From NCBI RefSeq assembly GCF_002797675.1, contig NZ_PGEX01000001.1, forward strand, positions 1,612,001-1,676,000: a stretch of 64,000 bases of DNA. The letters run 5' to 3'. Positions 19,190-30,900 of this stretch are shown here, piece after piece. How positions within the stretch are numbered: the stretch's first letter is position 1; every line of letters begins with the position of its first letter. The stretch comes from Hallerella succinigenes. Its GTDB lineage: Bacteria > Fibrobacterota > Fibrobacteria > Fibrobacterales > Fibrobacteraceae. The position numbers and the translations under genes are program-made. The notes beneath the pieces were generated by a model. The model saw only the letters and a list, made by a program, of their open reading frames with translations. It was not told where the DNA came from and did not search any database.

Positions 19190-21592
19190 TTGAAAAAATC
19201 GATCCCTGATACTGAAAATTTGCTTGAGACCGTTGCACTGGATTTGTCTCATGATTTTCCATTGCTCCCGTTGCGTGACGCTCTGGTGACTCCGGGTTCT
19301 TCGACGCGTGTTCTTGTGGGACGTGAAATTTCCCAGAATGCGCTCCAGGCCTCTCGCGCCTATCACGATTTGATCCTGCTCGCTTTGCAGCCGGATCCGG
19401 ATAAGGAAGCGGTATCTCCAGAAGATTTGCCGCTCGTGGGGATGCTTGCCCATGTGCAGTCGGTTTTGCCGCTTCCGAACGGTTGCTGGCGTGTTCTTTT
19501 GGAAGGGGTCGTCGTGGTGGACCTTGTCCATCCGGAAAAGCTTGACGAACGCAATTATTTCTCCTCGAAGATTTCTCTGCGCCTTTATCCTTCTGTCGAA
19601 GAATCCCTGACGAAGCTTGTGCTTGCGGAAGGCGTTCGGCTGTTTGAACAGTATGCGGACGTGCAGAATCTTTCGGTGGATATCGTTGCCGATGTGAAGT
19701 CGAAGGGAGAAGCCTTTGCGACTTACATGGCGATGCTTCCGTTTGTGCGCATTTCCCCAGCCCAAAAGCAGAAGGCTTTGGAGCAGGAAACCTTGGACGG
19801 CCTAGGCCGTACGATCAACGCCTATTTGCAGGCGGCTCTCGATGCGGAACGCGTTGTGGAACATGTGCGTGATGACGTGCAGCAGAAAATGCAGCAGAAT
19901 CAGAAGGACTGGTTCATCAGCGAACAGATCCGTATGCTGCAGAATGAAATTTCGGACGGCGATACCGACGAAGTGGAAAAGCTTGTGCAGAAAGTGAAGG
20001 AGAAGCACTTCTCCAAGGCAATCCAGGAAAAGCTTGACGAAGAATTTGCCCGCATGCGTTTGATGCAGCCGGCAAGTCCCGAATATGCGGTGTCCCGCAA
20101 CTACATTGATTGGTTCCTCGCCATTCCTTATGGCGTCTATACGGATACCGATCTCGACCTGAAAAAGGTCAAAAAAAATTTGGATTCGAAACATTTTGGT
20201 CTCGACAAGGTCAAGGAACGTATCCTTGAATACGTCGCTGTACTCAAACAGACCAAGGCGGAAAACAAGGCTCCGATTATTTGCCTCGTGGGTCCTCCGG
20301 GCGTTGGCAAGACGACGCTTGTGCGTTCGATAGCGGAATCCCTTGGCCGTAACTTTGCCCGTGTGACTCTTGGCGGTGTTCAGGACGAAGCGGAAATCCG
20401 CGGTCACCGTCGCACGTATATCGGTTCCATGCCGGGCCGTTTTGTGCAGGCTTTGCGCCATGCGAAGTGCATGAACCCGGTCATTTTGCTCGACGAAATC
20501 GACAAGATGGGCAACGATTACCGTGGCGATCCGGCGAGTGCGATGCTCGAAGTTTTGGACCCGGAACTCAACCCGGAATTTGTGGACCATTTTATGGAAG
20601 TGGGACTCGATTTTTCGAAGGTGCTGTTCATTGCGACCGCAAACTCCGAAGCAACGATTCCGGCCCCTCTCGCAGACCGTATGGAAGTGGTTCGTTTGCC
20701 GGGCTACTATCCGCATGAAAAGCTTTCGATTGCGAAGGATTACCTCGTTCCGAAGGCGCTCAAGAATTGTGGCGTGGAAGACAAGGATTCCATCGTTTTC
20801 GATGATGATTCGATCAAAACGATTTTGCGCGAATACACCCGTGAAGCGGGCGTGCGTGAACTCGAACGCATGGTGGAAACCATTGTGCGCAAGCGTGTGA
20901 AGGAAACGCTTATGGGCAAGTCGGGTAAGCTTTCGCTCACCCCGAAGCTCGTGGAAAAGTATCTTGGCGTTCCGCGCTTCTTGAGCAACCGTTTGCCGCA
21001 GCCAGGGCATTTTGGCGTCATCACGGGCCTTGCCTGGACATCGGTCGGCGGGGAAATCCTTTTAATTGAAACGAAACTGCTCTCGGGCCGTGGAAATTTG
21101 CTTTTGACGGGTAAGCTCGGCGACGTGATGAAGGAATCTGCGCAGATCGCTTTGAGCCTTGTCCGTGAAAGACTTTTGCGTTTTGACATTGACCCGGCGA
21201 TGGTTCGCAAGACGGATATTCACATTCACGTTCCGGAAGGCGCTGTACCGAAGGACGGGCCTTCTGCGGGTATCGCCCTTACGCTTTCGCTGCTTTCTGC
21301 GTTTACAAGAACTCCGGTTTCGCCGGATATCGCTTTTACGGGCGAAGTGAGCCTTTCCGGCGACTTGCTCCCGATCGGCGGTTTGAACGAAAAGGCTTTG
21401 GCGGCTGTGGATGCAGGCGTGAAAACGCTCTACTTGCCGAAGCAGAATGAAAAAGATATTGTTGAATTGCCTACGACTGCAAAGAAAGGCCTGAAGATTT
21501 ATACGAAAGAACACATCGACGATTTGATTTCTATTCTTTTCCCGAAGGCCAAGAAAAAAGCGGTGCGGGCAAAGAAGGAAAAAAATGTCTGA
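19190..21592 (+). CDS. lon: ATP-dependent protease Lon
   Basis: 800 residues. The N-terminal substrate-binding domain (FPLLPLRDALVTPG start) is followed by a coiled linker and an AAA+ module with Walker A GPPGVGKTTLV (about residues 366-376) and the VILLDEIDKMG Walker B. The C-terminal peptidase has the catalytic serine in PKDGPSAGIALT and the lysine in GGLNEKALAAVDAG. The start is TTG at 19190 behind AAGGA. The stop overlaps the yggS start by 8 nt. Confidence 0.97.
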   Translation: MKKSIPDTENLLETVALDLSHDFPLLPLRDALVTPGSSTRVLVGREISQNALQASRAYHDLILLALQPDPDKEAVSPEDLPLVGMLAHVQSVLPLPNGCWRVLLEGVVVVDLVHPEKLDERNYFSSKISLRLYPSVEESLTKLVLAEGVRLFEQYADVQNLSVDIVADVKSKGEAFATYMAMLPFVRISPAQKQKALEQETLDGLGRTINAYLQAALDAERVVEHVRDDVQQKMQQNQKDWFISEQIRMLQNEISDGDTDEVEKLVQKVKEKHFSKAIQEKLDEEFARMRLMQPASPEYAVSRNYIDWFLAIPYGVYTDTDLDLKKVKKNLDSKHFGLDKVKERILEYVAVLKQTKAENKAPIICLVGPPGVGKTTLVRSIAESLGRNFARVTLGGVQDEAEIRGHRRTYIGSMPGRFVQALRHAKCMNPVILLDEIDKMGNDYRGDPASAMLEVLDPELNPEFVDHFMEVGLDFSKVLFIATANSEATIPAPLADRMEVVRLPGYYPHEKLSIAKDYLVPKALKNCGVEDKDSIVFDDDSIKTILREYTREAGVRELERMVETIVRKRVKETLMGKSGKLSLTPKLVEKYLGVPRFLSNRLPQPGHFGVITGLAWTSVGGEILLIETKLLSGRGNLLLTGKLGDVMKESAQIALSLVRERLLRFDIDPAMVRKTDIHIHVPEGAVPKDGPSAGIALTLSLLSAFTRTPVSPDIAFTGEVSLSGDLLPIGGLNEKALAAVDAGVKTLYLPKQNEKDIVELPTTAKKGLKIYTKEHIDDLISILFPKAKKKAVRAKKEKNV

Positions 21593-22304
21593 GCGTACTT
21601 TAGAAGAAATGCGCGTTGCTTACGAAGCTTTGGAAGCTCGGATTGCAGACGCTTGCAAACAAAGTAATCGTCCAAGAGAAAGCGTTCTCTTGGTGTGGGT
21701 CTCCAAATTCCATCCGCTGGAAGCTGTAGAAAATGCTCTGCAGCTCGGTGCGACGGATTTCGGTGAAAACCGTGTCCAGGAAGCCGTGGAAAAGTTCTCG
21801 GTCAAACGTCCGGGCGTGCGCTGCCATGTGATTGGCCCGGTGCAGTCGAATAAGCTGCGCCATGCGGCAACTGTTGCGGATTGCATTCATTCCGTCGCCG
21901 ATGTCAAATCGGTGCTAAAGCTCGAACGCATTTGCGGCGAACTTGATAAGACTCTCGATATTCTGTTCCAGGTGAATACTTCGGAAGAAGATACGAAGAG
22001 CGGCGTTTCGATGGCAGAAGCGGAACAGTTCTTGCTTTCTCTCCCGGAAGCTCCGCATTTGCGTTACAGAGGCCTGATGACCATCGGTAAAAATACGGGT
22101 GTCGCGGAAGATTCTCGTGAAGGTTTTGCCTTTTTGCGCCATTTGCGCGATAAAATGCTCGCCCGTGGCGGCGTCTTTCAGGATTTTACCGAGCTTTCGA
22201 TGGGAATGACCGGGGATCTCGAAGTCGCAATCGAAGAAGGCGCGACGATGATTCGCGTGGGAACGGCCCTTTTTGGGGAACGCGTTTACCCGCCCAAGAT
22301 TTAG
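21585..22304 (+). CDS. yggS: YggS/PLPBP-family pyridoxal phosphate homeostasis protein
   Basis: 239 residues. This TIM-barrel PLP carrier, related to the alanine-racemase N-terminal fold, buffers vitamin B6 and affects amino-acid pools. The PLP-lysine motif is LLVWVSKFHPLEAVENAL (about residues 34-51). Further landmarks are FGENRVQEA and the C-terminal LSMGMTGDLEVAIEEGATMI phosphate-binding part. It overlaps lon by 8 nt, suggesting coupled translation. Confidence 0.93.
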   Translation: MSERTLEEMRVAYEALEARIADACKQSNRPRESVLLVWVSKFHPLEAVENALQLGATDFGENRVQEAVEKFSVKRPGVRCHVIGPVQSNKLRHAATVADCIHSVADVKSVLKLERICGELDKTLDILFQVNTSEEDTKSGVSMAEAEQFLLSLPEAPHLRYRGLMTIGKNTGVAEDSREGFAFLRHLRDKMLARGGVFQDFTELSMGMTGDLEVAIEEGATMIRVGTALFGERVYPPKI

Positions 22305-22380
22305 TTTTCTAGTTTTAAGGCGAAAAAGGGGCTTGGAAAAACCTTGCGCCTTCCTTTCGCGTTTTCTTTTTAATCATTGA

Positions 22381-23676
<1,296 letters not shown>

Positions 23677-23695
23677 TTCGATTAGGAGGACGTTT

Positions 23696-24409
23696 ATGGC
23701 GGACGAAAACAGCATTGAACTTTTGAAGGGAGTGGACCTTTTTTCGGAACTCTCGGAAGATCAATTGTCTCAGTTGGCGTCGCTCGTCATTACGAACGAT
23801 TACGGGCGCGACGAAACGATCATTCTGGAAAAGGATGAATCGACGCGAGCTCTATTCTTGATTGCGGATGGCGAAGTTAAAGTCTACGTGACGGGTACCG
23901 ATGGAAAGGAAACAATCCTTACGCTCCTGTCGCGTGGAGACTCTTTTGGCGAAATGTCTTTGATCGACGGCGAACCTAGGTCCGCTTCGGTCAAGGCTGT
24001 TCAGCCGACTAAAGTGCTGATCATTCGCCGAGAACACTTCTTAGAACTTTTGAGAACGACGCCGGAACTCGCTACGGGCTTGCTCATGCAGATGAGCCGT
24101 CGTCTTCGCAATGCCAATCGCCAGATAGGTTCTCTTGCAACGATGTCTGTGTACGGACGTGTGGCAGGAACGATCTTGAGCTTGATTGAAGATCGCGGCG
24201 TCCGTATTCACGGTCGCAACGGTGAAATGGTAACGGTGATCCGTAACCGTCCGACGCAGCAGCAGTTTGCGGAAATGTCCGGTACGACGCGTGAAACCGT
24301 GAGCCGTGTGTTCTCGACGTTATCCCGCAATGGAACGATTTCGCTGATGGGCAAGGATCTGGTGATTTCGGAAGAAAGCAAACTTCACGATTTGAACCCG
24401 AAGGACTAG
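23696..24409 (+). CDS. Crp/Fnr-family transcriptional regulator
   Basis: 237 residues. The start at 23696 follows a perfect AGGAGG. The cyclic-nucleotide-binding beta-roll occupies about residues 14-130, with a GDSFGEMSLIDGEPRSASV phosphate-binding-like cassette. The C-terminal winged helix contains TQQQFAEMSGTTRETVSRVF (about residues 190-209), the Crp recognition-helix pattern. No N-terminal cysteine cluster is visible, so it is not an oxygen-sensing FNR; whether it binds cAMP cannot be told. It ends 1 nt before the PASTA-protein start and so may control this cluster. Confidence 0.9.
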   Translation: MADENSIELLKGVDLFSELSEDQLSQLASLVITNDYGRDETIILEKDESTRALFLIADGEVKVYVTGTDGKETILTLLSRGDSFGEMSLIDGEPRSASVKAVQPTKVLIIRREHFLELLRTTPELATGLLMQMSRRLRNANRQIGSLATMSVYGRVAGTILSLIEDRGVRIHGRNGEMVTVIRNRPTQQQFAEMSGTTRETVSRVFSTLSRNGTISLMGKDLVISEESKLHDLNPKD

Positions 24410-24410
24410 T

Positions 24411-25181
24411 ATGGAAGGTCAGCCGGGCAAGGAAAATTTCATTCACCGTATTCTTCGGACGAAGCCTTGGGCTTACGCGCTGCTTTTGCTGGCGGTCGTA
24501 CTTATTTTGTGCGCAGTCGTTTTCGATAAGATTGCGATGCCGATTGTGGCACGTTCCTATGTCGAAGAAAAGACCGTCCCGGCACTTGAAGGCTTGGACA
24601 GCTTGACCGCTGTTCAGAAGGCGACGGAAGCGGGCTTTAACGTTCTCTTTGCCAAGGAACGCGAATACAGCAAGACCTATGACGTGGATCTCGTGATGCG
24701 TCAGAATCCGCTCGCCGATCAGAAGTCGAAGCCGGGTCGCACCATCCATTTGACGATTTCCGATGGCTTGCACCAGTTTACGGTTCCGGATCTCTTTGAC
24801 AAGAACGGTTCGGAAGCGGTTGTCGCAATTGAGAAGGCTGGCTTGAATATGGGCCTCACATTCTCTATGCCGCATACAAATGTCAAAAAGGGCAAAGTCG
24901 TTCGCACGAATCCTTCGGAAGGTTCCTTGGTGCACAAGGGCGATACGGTGGACGTGTTCCTTTCTTCGGGCCCGAATGGGGCGAAGGTGGAATTGCCGGA
25001 AGTCGTTGGAAGTCGTTTGACGGAGGCTCTTTCGAACTTGCGCTCGGCCGGTTTTATTATCGGCAAAACGGAACGTCGTAAAAATTCCGGAGAACAGTCC
25101 GGTCGGGTTTTGAAACAGGATCCTGCTGCGGGTTCTGTCCTTTCGGCGGGCTCCCGTGTAAATCTTGTCGTTGCGGAGTAA
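24411..25181 (+). CDS. Membrane-anchored triple-PASTA protein without a kinase domain
   Basis: 256 residues. A short cytoplasmic tail is followed by one membrane helix at about residues 22-43 (YALLLLAVVLILCAVVF), then three PASTA repeats (about 53-120, 121-188, 190-256), for example FTVPDLFDKNGSEAVVAIEK and VELPEVVGSRLTEALSNLRS. PASTA domains usually bind peptidoglycan fragments or lipid II and hang from Ser/Thr kinases or PBPs. Here there is neither a kinase nor a transpeptidase domain. It starts 1 nt after the Crp-family stop. Confidence 0.85.
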   Translation: MEGQPGKENFIHRILRTKPWAYALLLLAVVLILCAVVFDKIAMPIVARSYVEEKTVPALEGLDSLTAVQKATEAGFNVLFAKEREYSKTYDVDLVMRQNPLADQKSKPGRTIHLTISDGLHQFTVPDLFDKNGSEAVVAIEKAGLNMGLTFSMPHTNVKKGKVVRTNPSEGSLVHKGDTVDVFLSSGPNGAKVELPEVVGSRLTEALSNLRSAGFIIGKTERRKNSGEQSGRVLKQDPAAGSVLSAGSRVNLVVAE

Positions 25182-25190
25182 GGGGATTTC

Positions 25191-27218
25191 ATGCGTCTGA
25201 AGCTTCTCGCATTTTTTTTGCTGAGCTTAGCCATTGTAGCCTGTAGCGGTTCGAAACAGGTCGCGGTGCGGCAGGCGCCTGCAAATTCGACGCAAGAAGA
25301 AGCGAAGAAGCCGCGTTACCCGGTCAAAATGGACAGTGCGGAACTTTTGCGTTTGCAGATAGCGCACAGTTCCTATTTGCGCGCTCTCGCTTTGCAGAAT
25401 CAAGGGGAATATGCGCTTGCGGAACAGTTCATGCGCCATGCGTATGAAGCGGATCCGGAAAACCGCTATTTGGCTTTCTCCGTTTTGGAATTGATGAAAA
25501 TGCGCGGAGGCTCTGCAGAAGCGGCAGCCCTTGCAGAAAAAGCCAAAAATTTGAAAGGCAAACGGACGAGCAATCAGTACGCGCTTTTAGGGCGCGTGTA
25601 TAGCGAACAGTCGAATCTGGACAGTGCGCTTGTCTATTATAAGAAGGCACTCGATTCGAGTGACCAGAACGTTCACGCCGCATACGAATATTCTTTGCTG
25701 CTTGAAATCGTTCACAATTACGATGAACTGATTCGCGTTTATGGAATCCTTTTGCCGCAGATTGGATATCCGCAGTCGATGCTCGAACGCCAGATTTCTC
25801 TGCTTGCGAATGCGAAAAAGGATTCGGCGTTGGCGGACCTTTTTGGGGAAGCCTATGAAGCCCGCGGGGACCGCATCTTTTTGGAAAATCAGATCCGTCT
25901 GCTGTTTGGCATGAAACGCTTTGAAGAAGCGGTGGGGCGTGTGAATGAATTCCGCGCGGATTCGGCTTTTGCAGATGACTCCCTTTCGATCGCCTTTTTG
26001 ACGGCAGCTTATATCGGGCTCAATCAGGATTCCGTGATGGTGGATTCCTTGAAGGAAATTTACAAGCGTCATCCGGATAGACTTCACGTTTTGATGAATC
26101 TCGCCCTGCTAGAAACGAAACTCGAAAAGAAGGACCAGGCTTTGGTTCACTGGAAGCGCCTTTCGACAGCGGATAAGTATGCGGCAAGTGCCTATGGCAT
26201 GCTCAGCGCCTATGCGATGGAAGATAAGGATTCCGTCAAGGCTTTGGAATATTTGGAAAAGGCTTATGAACATGAGCCTATCGCTTATCGCAACGCATTG
26301 CTTGTGCGCTATGCGAATGCAAAGGCTTATCAGAAGGCTTACAAGGTTTTAGACAAAGCGTTGCTTCCTAGTCCGAAACTGGATACTCTCCGCGCCAAGG
26401 TGCAGGAATCGGGCGACTTGGAAGAGCTTCGCAAATTCGATGCGGCGGCGACCCTCGACGTGGCGAGCGTGCATTATGAATATGGCTCCTTCTTGCAGAT
26501 GAATGCGGAAGAACTGGAACGCTCTCCGACGACTCCGGAAAAATTGGACCAGGCGAAGCTTTACCGTAAAAAAGCGGACGACCATTATTTGGAAGCGGCC
26601 AAGATCGGCGGTGAATCGCAGAACCTGCTCTTTGCCTACGGTTCGAATCTTTTGATGCTCCAGCAGATCGATTCCGCGATTGTCGTCTTCAAGAAGATTT
26701 TTGAAAAGTATCCGCAAGATGCGATGGCGAAGAATCACTTGGGCTATTACCTCGTGGACTTGAATCGCAACGCTGAAGAATTGAAATGGGGAAGCTCCCT
26801 GATCGATGAAGCTTTGAAATTGAGTCCGTCGAATGTGGCATATATGGATTCGAAGGGTTGGGCTTTGTATCGCTTGGGCAAGTATCCGGAAGCGTTAATG
26901 ATGATGGAACAGGTGGAAACAGCGGAAGATTCGCTGAAGGAAATGTTCTACCAGGATACTTCGATTTATTCGCACCTCGCTGCAATCTGCCAGGCGCTTT
27001 CTTTGAATAAGCGAGCTTTGGATTATTACCAGCGCGTTCTGAATATCGATCCGAAGAATGAAAATGCGAAGAAGCAGATTGAAGTTTTGAAGCAGGCGAT
27101 TCAAAAATCCAAAGAAGAAGAGTCTGTGGAAAAGCTTGCCGAGGACGCAAAAACAGTACCTGCGAACGAACCCGCCAAGGTTCCCGCTGCAGAAAAGGAT
27201 TCCGGTAAAACGCCTTGA
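25191..27218 (+). CDS. TPR-repeat lipoprotein
   Basis: 675 residues. A lipoprotein signal with lipobox AIVAC (Cys at about 18) is followed by many tetratricopeptide-like helical pairs across residues 60-640, for example ALVYYKKALDSSDQNVHAAY, AKNHLGYYLVDLNR and ALDYYQRVLNIDPKNENAKK. The C-terminus is a lysine/alanine-rich tail. The LolB-like gene follows with a TTGA start/stop overlap. In Pseudomonas a TPR lipoprotein gene (lbcA) also sits just before lolB, from memory, so an envelope scaffold role is plausible but inferred. Confidence 0.82.
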   Translation: MRLKLLAFFLLSLAIVACSGSKQVAVRQAPANSTQEEAKKPRYPVKMDSAELLRLQIAHSSYLRALALQNQGEYALAEQFMRHAYEADPENRYLAFSVLELMKMRGGSAEAAALAEKAKNLKGKRTSNQYALLGRVYSEQSNLDSALVYYKKALDSSDQNVHAAYEYSLLLEIVHNYDELIRVYGILLPQIGYPQSMLERQISLLANAKKDSALADLFGEAYEARGDRIFLENQIRLLFGMKRFEEAVGRVNEFRADSAFADDSLSIAFLTAAYIGLNQDSVMVDSLKEIYKRHPDRLHVLMNLALLETKLEKKDQALVHWKRLSTADKYAASAYGMLSAYAMEDKDSVKALEYLEKAYEHEPIAYRNALLVRYANAKAYQKAYKVLDKALLPSPKLDTLRAKVQESGDLEELRKFDAAATLDVASVHYEYGSFLQMNAEELERSPTTPEKLDQAKLYRKKADDHYLEAAKIGGESQNLLFAYGSNLLMLQQIDSAIVVFKKIFEKYPQDAMAKNHLGYYLVDLNRNAEELKWGSSLIDEALKLSPSNVAYMDSKGWALYRLGKYPEALMMMEQVETAEDSLKEMFYQDTSIYSHLAAICQALSLNKRALDYYQRVLNIDPKNENAKKQIEVLKQAIQKSKEEESVEKLAEDAKTVPANEPAKVPAAEKDSGKTP

Positions 27219-27934
27219 AAAAGTTCTTCCCTTTACTCGCGATCTTTGCTCTTGCTTGGATGTTTATCGGTTGCGGACCGCGTTTGGCAAAGGGACCCGC
27301 AGAATCTTTGGAAGTGCACCTTCCGGACAGTCTCAAGGCAAAATTCTCGATTGAAGTGAACGATTCCGTGGAAGGTTCGCATTCGCTTTCGGGCGTTTTG
27401 TTTGCGGTGCCGTACAAGCGTTATCGCATGGAATTTTCGGGGCCGATGGGCATTGGCGTCGCTTCTGTTCTGTGGAGCGATACGGGTTGGACCTTGACGG
27501 TTTCGACGCGAAAGACTTATGCGGTCGGCAAGGGCTACGTACTCGGTGGCTTTGCTGGGATTCCGGTCTTTGACATTCACCAGATTGCGGCTTTCTTCTG
27601 GGGAGTCACTTTGCCCCACGGCGGAACGATCGATTCAACTCTGGATTCTTTAGAGAATCAGAAAATCTACGGGACAAATGCCTTTGGAATGCCTTTTGTG
27701 GCGACGCGGAATGCGGACGGTCGCATTGTGGAACTTTCTCAAGGGCCGGAACGCTTGGAATTTGTCGATTATGCAGAATTTGGAACTCTAGTGGCGCCTG
27801 CGGAAACGCGTGCTTATCGAGAAGGACGAAACGTACTTTCCATTCGCATTAAAAAGGTCCAAACGGATGCGGAATGGGGAAGCGGTACGTGGCGCCTGCC
27901 GGTTCCCGAAAATTATCAACTTTTGAAAGATTAG
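27215..27934 (+). CDS. LolB-like outer-membrane lipoprotein
   Basis: 239 residues. TTG start overlapping the upstream TGA. The lipoprotein signal ends in FIGC (Cys at about 20). The rest is beta-rich, with segments such as KAKFSIEVNDSVEGSHSLSG, RYRMEFSGPMGIGVASVLW and GWTLTVSTRKTYAVG, a pattern seen in LolA/LolB-fold lipoproteins that accept lipoproteins at the outer membrane. No decisive motif exists, and DUF4292-type proteins share the fold. The call leans on secondary-structure pattern, lipobox and the TPR neighbour. Confidence 0.5.
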   Translation: MKKFFPLLAIFALAWMFIGCGPRLAKGPAESLEVHLPDSLKAKFSIEVNDSVEGSHSLSGVLFAVPYKRYRMEFSGPMGIGVASVLWSDTGWTLTVSTRKTYAVGKGYVLGGFAGIPVFDIHQIAAFFWGVTLPHGGTIDSTLDSLENQKIYGTNAFGMPFVATRNADGRIVELSQGPERLEFVDYAEFGTLVAPAETRAYREGRNVLSIRIKKVQTDAEWGSGTWRLPVPENYQLLKD

Positions 27935-27947
27935 GATTTTGTAGTTT

Positions 27948-30900
27948 TTGAATATGAGACGTTTTTTCTTTTTCGCCTGGCTCGCCCTTTTTGCGTCTTC
28001 CTTTGCGGTGGACACGCTTGAAATTTTTGCGTTGCGTGTGCAGTTCTTGCAGGAATCTCCGGACAATTCCTTGACGACGGGAACGGGTCGTTTTGACTCG
28101 GACAGTGATACTTCCAATGCGAACTACAGCTTGGATCCGAGCGGTCACCGTGCGAGTGCCGCGTACTGGCAAAAGCATTTTGATTTTGCAAATAATTATT
28201 ACAAGGCGGTGAGCAACGGAAACCTGGTGATCAAGGCTCGAATTTTTCCGAGTGGAGAGCCTTATACCGTTGACCATTACATTATCGATTACAACCGTAC
28301 CGCCAAAAAGAAAGGCGAAAAGACCGCGGAGTTTGATGAAGCCCGTAGCCGTGACTACATGAATTTTATTTGGGACGCGGTCACTGAAGCGAACCAGTCG
28401 AAGGATACGCTTGACAATCCGTTTATCGTTCCGCAGTCCAAGAATTCGAATACCAAGCGAGCCTTTATGATTATTCATGCGGGCGCGAGCCGTTTGCTCG
28501 ACGGCGGCAGCATGGGAACGAATAATGCGGATACCCAAGGCGATTTCATGGACGTCTATGTGACGCAGAATTTTTGGAGCTATCTCGATTCGACGGATAC
28601 GACCCGAAACTGTGCCAAGGATTTGAATGGCATGATCATTCCGAATGCGACGTTCGATACGCTGAAGACGATGATGGTGACGAGCGAAACCGCTTCGCAG
28701 GATGGTTTGAACTGGGGCATTAACGGGACAATCGTTTACCAGATCGGTCGAGAACTCGGCATGCCGAATACCTATGATGTGGTGCAGGGAATTTCCCGTT
28801 TGGGCTATTTTGATGTGATGGACTTTGCCGGTTACAATGCGGGCAACGGCTTTTTTCCTGTTTTGCCTTCTGCATGGGTGCGTTCTTACATGGGCTGGAC
28901 GAAGCCTGTGACGGTTTATCCGCCGAGCTCGGGTTCGATTACGGAGAATATCGTGGCGGCGGGCTCTGGAAACGGAACGGAAGTGGTGAAGGTTCCGCTT
29001 TCTTCGAATGAATATCTGTTGATTGAAAACCGGGAGCGTTCGCTGGGCGATTCGGCAAGGATTGCGGTTTCGTATGTACCGGCTTCGGATGTGGCAGCGG
29101 AAGCGGATTATGAAATCGTGACGAAGGTTTACCCGGTCGATAGTTTGCACGTTGCCTTTGAAGACAGCACTTGCGATTCGAAGGGGAAGAATTGCGTGAA
29201 GAACAAGAAGAAGCTGAACGGTGTGATTGTGAACCTTTCTTCTTTTGACGCGGGAATTCCTTCGAGCGGCATCGCCGTATGGAAGGTGAACGATTGGTAT
29301 TTGAGGGAAGGCTTGCCCTATGGCGTTGCGAACTTCTGGGGCGGCGATACGGTGCGCGATCACCAGTATGGCATTATGCTTGCGGAAGCGGACGGCATTC
29401 TTTCGATCGGTAAAACGTTCAAGAATGCGCTCGGCCAGGATACCTATGATTACGGTTCCGGTTCGGATTTGATTCCGCATGTGCGGCAGGGTAAAGATTC
29501 GCCAAAGGATACGGTCTGGTCGATTAAACCTTCGGGCTACGGCAATACGGCGACGACAACAGGCGGCTATACGGGCATTACCGTGACCGCGAAAAAGGCG
29601 AAGGGTTATCACAAGGAAAAAACGGCAAACGCTTTTATGGGTGATAGCGTGGTGAACTTTGCCGCCGCTTCGATTCCGGTGACGATTTCCTGGGCTTCGA
29701 ATTCTTTGATTTCCGGCTCCGAGTTCCCGAAGAATGTCGGTTTGAATGCGGCTGTCCGTGGCGCTGTGGCGCTCGATTATCCGGAAGGCATGGCGGTCGG
29801 TGAAGGCGAAAAGTTGATCGTCTTTGGCGCGGCGGACGGAACGCTTCAGGTGATGACGGCTTCGGGAAGCGCTTTGATGGAAAGCGATACGACCGTCAAG
29901 ACGTCGATCCTTTCGAATGCAGATTCGACAGAAACGGTTTCGCTCTACCGCTTGGGAAGCTCTTATGGAAATCTCATCGGCATAGCAGCGGTGAAGGATT
30001 CCGTGTTCAGCTTGCATCAAAAGAAAGGTCTCGTTCGCACCGTGCTTTCCTCTGCAATCGATCAGGTTCAGTATGACCGCGAACTCGCTTCGCTGAAGGC
30101 GCCTGTAATCGGGCCGATGATTCGAAACGGTTACGTCTATGCTGCGGACTCGAACAAGCTTTACCGCTTCAAAACTTCGAACCTTTCGAAAGTGGAATCC
30201 TTTAACTTGCCGCAAAACTTTATTCCGCATGATATGGCGCTTTGCCCGGACGGGGAATCAGACAACATCGCTCTCGTCGGTAGGAATGCAGAAATGGCGC
30301 TGTACAAAGGCGATGAAGGCCGTGTGCAAAAGCTCGCCTCTCCGAAGATTGCGAATCAGAATTGGATCAGCGTGAAAAAGCAGAGCTTCCGCGTTGCGTG
30401 CTCGGACTTTGACCGCGACGGCCGTTCTGAAATGTTTGTGCTCGGCAGTCGCGGCTATGCGACGATGGTCCGAGCAAACGATTCCGCAACGGTCCTCTTT
30501 GCTCCGCGTTCCTTGAAACGTGGAAACGATGGAAAAAACGCTTTGGATGAAGAAACCTCTCCGATTGCCATTGGCGACGTGAATGGCGACGGTTATCCGG
30601 ATGCGGTCTTTGTCGGTTACAATTTGGTTTATGCTCTCGACCGTTCGGGCGTTGTGCTTTCGGGCTTCCCGGTGACGGTAACGAAGAATTTGCCGGAGTA
30701 TTCCTTCCTTTCGGATCCGCTGGTGATGGATGTGACGGGGGATTCGCTTCCGGAAATTCTCATTGGAACGAATGGCGGCATGCTGATGGCGTTTAATTCC
30801 AAGGGCAAGGCTGTTACAGATGGCTTCCCGATTTCGGCGGGCAACTTTGAATATGGCGAAACGGTTTACCCGCTGACGTTCTTTGTGGACAAAACGATGG

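Noticed and set aside
23696-24409. FNR-type oxygen sensor
   Set aside because: The N-terminal cysteines needed for an FNR iron-sulfur cluster are absent.
27849-30230. A 793-codon minus-strand open frame opposite the M6-like gene
   Set aside because: Product is Arg/His/Ile-rich with no domains; the sense gene has a signal peptide, repeats and a sorting domain.
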